From Chlamydiota bacterium (GTDB taxonomy: Bacteria > Auribacterota > UBA3054 > B51-G9): a DNA stretch of 9,651 nt. Positions 5,371 through 9,651 of the stretch are shown here, piece after piece. A model generated the notes under the pieces. That model made no database searches, was not told the DNA's origin, and saw nothing but the letters and a program-made list of their open reading frames with translations. The stretch spans positions 1 to 9,651 of the forward strand of contig JAUVKG010000072.1 in the NCBI GenBank assembly GCA_030596365.1. Direction: 5' to 3'. The translations under genes were made by a program, and so were the position numbers. The stretch's first letter is position 1. The number at the start of each line of letters is the position of its first letter.

Positions 5371-7116
5371 GTGAAAATTATGATAAACGTTCAAATTCTA
5401 CCGGAACCTAAATCGGCTAAATTTAGCCAGCAAACCCTTAATCTGAAAAAAAGATTGTCGGGGAAAGTTTTGCAATCTATTGATAAAACTATCAAAGATT
5501 TCCCGCATCGTGCTGAACGCGCGCTAACTGCAGTCGGTCTTAAAGTGAAATTTATTGAAGTAGATAAATTTTCGGATCAAGAATACAAAATTGAAATTGG
5601 GACAAAAGGGATAATTGTTTTTGGTGGCAGCACCAATGGATTATTTCATGGTTATCAATCCCTGCTTCAGATTTTATCACAATGTGAAAGTAAAATTCCA
5701 TGCGGCATTATTCAAGATAATCCCGACATTGAAATACGTTCATACCATCTTGATTTACGTTCGCATAAATTTAAAGCTGCTTATATTAAAAATATCTTCC
5801 GGGAACTTGCAAAACTTAAATTCAATACTGTAGTTATTGAATATCAGGATACCTTCCCATTTTCCAAAGAAAAATTCATAACCGGAAATCTTCATTTCTC
5901 AAAAGAACAGATAACTGAATTGAATAAAGCTGCAAGTGATGTTGGTATTGAATTGATTCCTTATCAAAATGTTCTCGGGCAATTAGATTATATTCTCGGA
6001 CTCGAACCATACGACAATCTTGCGATAAAATCTACTGCTAATTTTCTTTGCAATAGAGTTCTTGATATTTCTAATAATAAAGCCGTTAAATTAATGGCAG
6101 GATTGCTTGATGAGTTAGCAACAGCTCATACAAGTAAAAAGATTTTTCTCGGCGCTATGAACGATAATACCGTCTGCCACAAGAATGATGATAACGTTCA
6201 ATTATGCGAAAAAAGAGCTGCTTATCTTGCCAATCTTGCTAAATTAGTCGCCAAAAAAGGTCAAGTACCAATTATTTGGGCTGATTTATTTGATACATGT
6301 CCGGATATTCTTTCAGAACTTCCTGAGAAAACTATAATTGTTACCCGGCATCTGAGCACACAAACAGAACTCTCAAAACAAATCAAACTTTTTAGCGATG
6401 CCGGACTTAATCCCGCAGCATCAGCAACTATTCTTCAGTCACCCGACAATGAATTTGCGCGCGACACATCAAGAGCTGTTCAGAATATTGCTGAAGCAGC
6501 CAAAGTGGTTAAAAAATCTCCGGCAAACGGCTTATTCATTTATTCTTCAACCACCATTGACGCCGCGCCAATAAAACCGGCGAATGGCTATCCTGTTGAT
6601 TTTATGTTTGGTTTAAGAAGAATGCATATGAATACTACCTGGTATTCCATATCTGCGGCATCGGAATTTGCCTGGAATGCTTCTAGCCCTGATGAGAAAC
6701 ATTTTGAAACCGGATGGCCATTATACTTTTTTGGATCTAACGACAAAAAATTATCTTATCTTCAACATCGTCAGTCAAAAGATTATTTTTCCGGTGCGAC
6801 AAACGCCGAAATTACCCGCGATAGAAAAAGAATAATTAAACTTATAAGTGAGCTGAAAACTCCGCGTAAAAAAGAAAACCTTGCTTTTATTGAATTTTAT
6901 GCCCGGTTAGCCATTCACGCAGTTCACGTGAGACAAATTTTCAGTCATCCTCCAAAAAAACAGGAAGTCGCTTTATTGCGTGGTGAAATATCCCGTTTGA
7001 AAGATAAGCATTCTAATATTATGAAAGATTCTCTTTACAGCCGCGAGATTTCAGATGAGCAAAATTATTTCTTTGGTCATACAGAAATCCTGCTAAAAAG
7101 ATTGGGAAGGAAATGA
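5371..7116 (+). CDS. GH20-family (beta-N-acetylhexosaminidase-like) protein with substituted catalytic pair
   Basis: 581 residues without a signal peptide, so probably cytoplasmic. The N-terminal part (to about 115) resembles the GH20 accessory domain (EIGTKGIIVFGGSTNGLFHGYQ). The TIM-barrel follows, with HLDLR at 126-130, VVIEYQDTFPF near 155-165, WADLF at 303-307 and SEFAWN farther on. GH20 enzymes remove terminal GlcNAc or GalNAc by substrate-assisted catalysis, using an adjacent Asp-Glu in H-x-G-[GA]-D-E. Here the aligned segment reads FLGAMND at 259-265, so Asp-Glu becomes Met263-Asn264. The flanking Cys-rich loop and the WADLF strand still align. The protein may be a non-hydrolytic sugar-binding paralogue or use other residues. 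The start is GTG 5371 or ATG 5380; no Shine-Dalgarno decides between them. Confidence 0.75.
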   Translation: MKIMINVQILPEPKSAKFSQQTLNLKKRLSGKVLQSIDKTIKDFPHRAERALTAVGLKVKFIEVDKFSDQEYKIEIGTKGIIVFGGSTNGLFHGYQSLLQILSQCESKIPCGIIQDNPDIEIRSYHLDLRSHKFKAAYIKNIFRELAKLKFNTVVIEYQDTFPFSKEKFITGNLHFSKEQITELNKAASDVGIELIPYQNVLGQLDYILGLEPYDNLAIKSTANFLCNRVLDISNNKAVKLMAGLLDELATAHTSKKIFLGAMNDNTVCHKNDDNVQLCEKRAAYLANLAKLVAKKGQVPIIWADLFDTCPDILSELPEKTIIVTRHLSTQTELSKQIKLFSDAGLNPAASATILQSPDNEFARDTSRAVQNIAEAAKVVKKSPANGLFIYSSTTIDAAPIKPANGYPVDFMFGLRRMHMNTTWYSISAASEFAWNASSPDEKHFETGWPLYFFGSNDKKLSYLQHRQSKDYFSGATNAEITRDRKRIIKLISELKTPRKKENLAFIEFYARLAIHAVHVRQIFSHPPKKQEVALLRGEISRLKDKHSNIMKDSLYSREISDEQNYFFGHTEILLKRLGRK

Positions 7117-7135
7117 TTTGCTCTTCAGAGCAAAT
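7116..7135. terminator. Hairpin between convergent genes
   Basis: ATTTGCTCT (7116-7124) and AGAGCAAAT (7127-7135) are perfect complements, in practice an 8-bp stem with a TTCA tetraloop. It begins at the last base of the GH20-like stop codon and lies 43 bp past the stop of the convergent small gene. It could end both transcripts, although the T-runs are poor. Confidence 0.45.
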
Positions 7136-7177
7136 TTACTCAGGCGGGATGAACATCAAGAATAATTGTTCAGCCAA

Positions 7178-7498
7178 TTATTCAGATAAATCAAAATCAC
7201 TGAAGTCAACTGATTCACTCATTGGCTGTCCGTTCTTTTTGAAAGAAACTGTCATCTCTCCATTAATATTAGAAAAAGTGGCTTTAGAGGGATCATCACT
7301 TTTAACTTCTATGTCCGGACCGCAATTAGCTGATATTTTTAAGTCAGTAACATCGTCATCAGACACATTCGGTCTTTCAACATTCCAGCTTCCATTATCG
7401 TTCATTGATAAAGTATTACAAGTATAATCATTTGTAGTTGCAATAACGACACTAACGATAAGGCATGAAACTAAAATAAGTTTTAGTGGAGCATTCAT
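7178..7498 (-). CDS. Small secreted acidic protein, unknown family
   Basis: 106 residues from ATG 7498, chosen over the in-frame GTG at 7507 because AGGTGAG (7503-7509) is a good Shine-Dalgarno five bases before this ATG. Residues 1-20 form a signal peptide: one Lys, a hydrophobic core and VIA before TTN as a likely signal peptidase I site. LVSC at 9-12 resembles a lipobox, but the hydrophobic core continues beyond that Cys, so lipidation is less likely. The mature 86 residues contain only Cys27 and Cys59 (one possible disulfide), are strongly acidic and end in DFSDFDLSE. No family is recognised. It is monocistronic, convergent to the GH20-like gene, with its own promoter. It would act in the periplasm or outside the cell. 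Confidence 0.65.
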   Translation of the reverse strand: MNAPLKLILVSCLIVSVVIATTNDYTCNTLSMNDNGSWNVERPNVSDDDVTDLKISANCGPDIEVKSDDPSKATFSNINGEMTVSFKKNGQPMSESVDFSDFDLSE

Positions 7499-7542
7499 TT
7501 TTCTCACCTAAAGTTTATTGATGCTATTAGTTGTTTAGACGT

Positions 7543-7551
7543 ATTATATCA
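7543..7551 (-). promoter_or_regulatory. Extended -10 promoter of the small secreted protein gene
   Basis: Minus-strand TGATATAAT, identical to the pfkA -10 region. No matching -35 stands 17 bp upstream. The start would be near 7536, leaving a leader of about 38 nt that carries the Shine-Dalgarno sequence. Confidence 0.6.
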
Positions 7552-7574
7552 TAAACATCAAAAAACGGCAAGTT

Positions 7575-7804
7575 TCCGTCACAAGAGATACCCGATTTTT
7601 TGTAAGCAACTTAATAAAGGTAATTTAGTTGTTCATTAAAAACTACTCAAATTGCATAAATTAATCTTAAAATAGACGTTGCGCATAGCTCCTGCTGCGC
7701 GAACATGGGAAATACTTATATGTGTGTAGATAAACGGTTGCAAGTTCGCGGACGGGGACGTCCGCGCGACGTAAATAAAAAAATCGGGTATCTCCTGTCC
7801 GTCA
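7575..7804. mobile_element. 216-bp MITE-like element with 7-bp target duplication
   Basis: The element spans 7582-7797. Its left end reads CAAGAGATACCCGATTTTTT and its right end, reverse-complemented, CAGGAGATACCCGATTTTTT (19/20 identical). TCCGTCA occurs directly outside both ends (7575-7581 and 7798-7804), the signature of a transposition target duplication. There is no transposase gene inside. The interior contains a GC-rich hairpin, CGCGGACG (7747-7754) paired with CGTCCGCG (7759-7766) around a GGGA loop. A related full-length transposon would have to supply the transposase. Confidence 0.8.
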
Positions 7805-7956
7805 GTGACAAAATTCTGCAACTAATTTTCACAGTTATTTTTTCCGTGTAGTCAGTGTGCTCAGTGGTTAAAAAATAAAAAATATTGTTTTTGCATTCTT
7901 AGTGTCTTAGTGGTTAAGAAAAAAGAAGTAGTTCACACAAATGCAAAATTTAAACT
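7805..7956. repeat. Gene-free gap with CTTAGTG-type words
   Basis: Contains GTGTGCTCAGTGGTTAA (about 7855-7871) and CTTAGTGTCTTAGTGGTTAA (about 7898-7917), two diverged copies of one word group ending in GTGGTTAA. TTAACCAC after murJ (3601-3608) is its reverse complement. No coding signal and no clear terminator for the radical SAM gene on the other side. Confidence 0.5.
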
Positions 7957-8835
7957 TTATAACCAAAGTGGCGCAGATGCCGGAGATGTTTTGCTTAACT
8001 TTCCAGTTTGGAGTAAATGATCAAGCTCATAAAGAAGCCTCTCTTTATCTTTTGGAAAACGGCCTTCCATAGGCAAAATATTTGATGAGTGGTTAGCGCG
8101 GAAAATACAGTTTTTTAAGTTTAATCCTGCGATTATTTCACGTAGTTCTTCTACTGCCTGAAATTCAGTTAGTTGTACAAAACTACCTGTTTGTTCACCT
8201 TCATAAAGTTGAGTGCCGGGTATTGGAATAACACGCAGTGCTGAAAGAAGTCGCGGCTGCATGTCGTTAAGTATTTCAGATGTTGCAGCAGCGTGCCGAT
8301 AAGAATTTTGCTGTCCCCCAAGTCCAATTAATATCATAACTGACATTCGCAGTCCGAAGGTTTGTGCTTGTTGAGCTGCTTCAACCATTTCGCGGGCAGT
8401 TTCTCTTTTTCCAACGTGTTTAAGCGTTACTTCATCTCCGCTTTCCAATCCCATATAAAGAGTATTTAATTTCAACTTTTTTAATGAAATAAGCTGTTCA
8501 TCATTTTTATTTAAAATTGAATTTCCGTTGGCATAAACATTAACACGAGCAAGACGGGAAAAAGTAGAGTTGAGAATTTGCAGAATATTTTCGAGCTTGT
8601 CGAAAGAAAACGCCATGACATCCCCATCGGCTAAAAAGACACGTCGCGCGTTGGGATATAGCGAATACGCTTCTGCAATACTTCTTTTTATTTCTTCAAG
8701 TGAATACAAACGATATGTTACTTTTTTATACATACCGCAGAAAGTGCATTTATTCCACGGACAGCCGTCCGCAACGCGAATAATCAAGCTATTTGCTTCT
8801 GCCGGAGGACGGAATAAGGTATTAATGGAAGACAT
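7957..8835 (-). CDS. Radical SAM protein with a CX4CX2C cluster motif
   Basis: 292 residues with a radical SAM core. The [4Fe-4S] ligands are Cys25, Cys30 and Cys33 in GCPWNKCTFCGMYK. The spacing is CX4CX2C rather than the commoner CX3CX2C. That spacing is characteristic of a widespread but functionally uncharacterised group beginning with RPPxEAxSLIxxV, as here. Further core motifs are FLADGD at 67-72, GLESG at 129-133 (SAM-binding region) and ILIGLGG at 168-174. A conserved C-terminal RANHSSN at 246-252 and a final helix with KDKERLL follow. The expected chemistry is reductive cleavage of SAM to a 5'-deoxyadenosyl radical, but the substrate is unknown. It lies 139 bp downstream of yciH, possibly cotranscribed. 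No Shine-Dalgarno: the ATG directly follows a CCACTCC repeat. Confidence 0.88.
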   Translation of the reverse strand: MSSINTLFRPPAEANSLIIRVADGCPWNKCTFCGMYKKVTYRLYSLEEIKRSIAEAYSLYPNARRVFLADGDVMAFSFDKLENILQILNSTFSRLARVNVYANGNSILNKNDEQLISLKKLKLNTLYMGLESGDEVTLKHVGKRETAREMVEAAQQAQTFGLRMSVMILIGLGGQQNSYRHAAATSEILNDMQPRLLSALRVIPIPGTQLYEGEQTGSFVQLTEFQAVEELREIIAGLNLKNCIFRANHSSNILPMEGRFPKDKERLLYELDHLLQTGKLSKTSPASAPLWL

Positions 8836-8866
8836 GGAGTGGTGGAGTGGTGGATTAGTGGATTAA
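8836..8866 (+). repeat. GGTGGAGT-type word repeat touching the radical SAM start
   Basis: Short overlapping copies of TGGAGTGG and GTGGATTA run right up to the start codon of the minus-strand radical SAM gene. The mRNA leader would therefore consist of CCACTCC/TAATCCAC words instead of a ribosome binding site. Confidence 0.65.
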
Positions 8867-8868
8867 TT

Positions 8869-8887
8869 CCCCCTTTTTTAAAGGGGG
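8869..8887. repeat. C5T3/A3G5 palindrome
   Basis: CCCCCTTT and AAAGGGGG form an 8-bp stem with a TTT loop in the yciH-radical SAM gap, followed by GAGGGGGAT. Related palindromes occur at 4321-4335 and 9392-9419. It could act as an attenuator between the two minus-strand genes; no T-tract supports plain termination. Confidence 0.6.
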
Positions 8888-8956
8888 GAGGGGGATTTCT
8901 ATCCGGATTAATGGTTGACAATTTACTCCGCTGCGCTTCGAGACATTTTTGTGTTA

Positions 8957-8977
8957 CCGATTACAGATCACGGATTA
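8957..8977 (-). repeat. Single-copy TAATCCGTGATC repeat at the yciH stop
   Basis: Read on the minus strand it gives TAATCCGTGATC followed by TGTAATCGG, the same frame of words as the heptamer array after pfkA (1058-1099) but with one CCGTGAT unit. The yciH stop codon TAA is its first three bases. Confidence 0.75.
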
Positions 8978-9322
8978 TCCTCCGGAACGTTTAACTTTGA
9001 AGCCCTTTTCTTTTAGTTCTTCTACCAATGCGTCACGGTGATCACCCTGAATTTCTATTACACCGTTTTTTACTGTTCCTCCGGTTCCGAGTTTTTGTTT
9101 AAGTTGTTTTGCAAGTTTCATCAACTCATCAGAATTTTTCACAGGAACTCCTGTAATAACTGTGACTCCTTTACCTTTACGTCCTTTTGTTTCCCGCCCT
9201 ACTCTCACAATTCCGTCACCTTTAAACGCTGTTTTTTGCTGTCGGCAAACACATTTAGCAACGGATTTTCCGCAACCGGGACACATTCTGCCGAATTCAG
9301 TAGAAAAAACTATATTTCCCAT
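8975..9322 (-). CDS. yciH: SUI1/eIF1-like translation factor YciH
   Basis: 115 residues, the normal size for bacterial YciH. An N-terminal cysteine cluster CPGCGKSVAKCVC (14-26) suggests a small zinc-binding knuckle. The SUI1 core follows: VRVGRETKGRKGKGVTVITG (39-58), LAKQLKQKLGTGGTVKNG (70-87) and IEIQGDHRDAL (90-99), ending in GFKVKRSGG. This domain binds the small ribosomal subunit near the P-site. eIF1 polices start-codon choice in eukaryotes; the bacterial protein is thought to modulate initiation or stress-related expression, and is usually dispensable. Its role may matter in a genome where most genes lack a Shine-Dalgarno and one appears leaderless, but that link is inference. Only GTGGGA, a weak match, precedes the ATG. 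Confidence 0.94.
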   Translation of the reverse strand: MGNIVFSTEFGRMCPGCGKSVAKCVCRQQKTAFKGDGIVRVGRETKGRKGKGVTVITGVPVKNSDELMKLAKQLKQKLGTGGTVKNGVIEIQGDHRDALVEELKEKGFKVKRSGG

Positions 9323-9506
9323 ATTTTTCCCACGAAAAAATTAAAATTAACCAATAATAAACACGAATTTTTTAGCTTTTCTAAAATAACATCCCCCTTG
9401 ATCCTCCTTCAAAGGGGGAATTTTCACCTTCCCACTCCCCTACTTACAAATGTGGTACATCCAGAGTATTCACCTCGGGAAGGGTGCCCGAAGGGCGGGG
9501 TAGTTC
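9323..9506. repeat. Gene-free gap with two small hairpins
   Basis: TCCCCCTT (9392-9399) pairs with AAGGGGGA (9412-9419), a third copy of the C5T palindrome family with a 12-nt loop. Around 9478-9500, CTCGGGAAGGGTGCCCGAAGG contains TCGGG/CCCGA and GCCC-GAA-GGGC pairings. The yciH promoter must lie here but no good hexamers were found. No coding signal. Confidence 0.5.
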
Positions 9507-9651
9507 TTCAACCTTCACACCTTCACACCTTCGCACTTTCGCACTTTCCCACCTTCACACCTTCACACCTTCACACCTTCACACCTTCACACCTTCACAC
9601 CTTCACACCTTCACTACCTTCCCACCTTCACACCTTCCCACCTTCACACCT
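9507..9651 (+). repeat. TTCACACC octamer array running off the window
   Basis: Seventeen octamer-type units from 9514 to 9650: mostly TTCACACC, with TTCGCACT twice, TTCCCACC three times and one 9-base unit TTCACTACC. TTCAACC precedes it. The array continues past the window edge, so its true length is unknown. Variant units are interspersed, unlike the clean blocks of the GTTGAGT array. Confidence 0.92.

Noticed and set aside
7113..7427. 104-codon plus-strand ORF overlapping the small secreted protein gene
   Set aside because: The opposite strand has a promoter, a Shine-Dalgarno and a signal peptide, so this frame is most likely a shadow.
7582..7797. Coding content inside the MITE-like element
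   Set aside because: The only frame crossing it has no start signal, no recognisable motif, and extends through the terminal repeat into flanking DNA.
8911..8916. TTGACA hexamer on the plus strand as a promoter
   Set aside because: No -10-like hexamer follows at 15-19 bp and no plus-strand gene lies downstream.
8975..9322. A joint haem or cofactor pathway linking the SUMT-like methylase, the radical SAM protein and YciH
   Set aside because: The genes are kilobases apart on opposite strands with unrelated neighbours. The radical SAM family is of unknown function and not HemN/HemW-like in its CX4CX2C motif.

Overview
This window looks like chromosomal DNA from an AT-rich, diderm-type environmental bacterium. 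It holds seven confidently recognised protein genes, two less certain ones and one tRNA gene. Nothing is diagnostic of phylum. The mix of a PfkA-type phosphofructokinase, a MurJ flippase, an intracellular GH20-like protein and gaps packed with word-like repeats would fit an uncultured lineage such as the PVC/Omnitrophica area, but that is a weak inference. There is no phage, CRISPR array, toxin-antitoxin pair or defence island here.

Layout. Positions 1-3599 (+ strand) carry pfkA (glycolysis), a divergent SUMT-like tetrapyrrole methylase and murJ (lipid II flippase). Positions 3727-3905 (- strand) carry a tRNA-Leu(GAG) gene with encoded CCA, a leader hairpin and a near-consensus promoter. Positions 3906-4438 contain no recognised gene but several strong palindromes. 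Positions 4439-5174 (- strand) carry tadA, apparently transcribed as a leaderless mRNA, and a doubtful 81-codon membrane ORF overlapping its stop. Positions 5371-7116 (+) encode a GH20-family protein whose catalytic Asp-Glu pair appears to be replaced by Met-Asn. Positions 7178-7551 (- strand) encode a small secreted acidic protein with its own promoter and the only good Shine-Dalgarno sequence in the window. Positions 7575-7804 hold a 216-bp MITE-like element with 20-bp terminal inverted repeats and a perfect 7-bp target duplication. Positions 7957-9322 (- strand) carry a radical SAM protein and an eIF1/SUI1-like YciH protein. The window ends inside an octamer tandem array.

The genes are mostly unrelated housekeeping functions and do not form an obvious pathway. 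The notable feature is the non-coding DNA. Nearly every gap contains a different 7-9 bp word repeated in tandem (CCGTGAT, ACGTCAA, ATAAGAAAC, GTTGAGTG, TTCGACC, TTCACACC), often with a palindromic C5T/AG5 hairpin, and several runs abut start or stop codons. Most genes lack a Shine-Dalgarno sequence; promoters of TTGACT-17-TAWWWT type or extended -10 TGATATAAT type are easy to see.

I did not find a convincing new multi-gene system. The best leads are the MITE-like element, the intergenic word repeats, the leaderless tadA and the GH20-like protein with a substituted active site.
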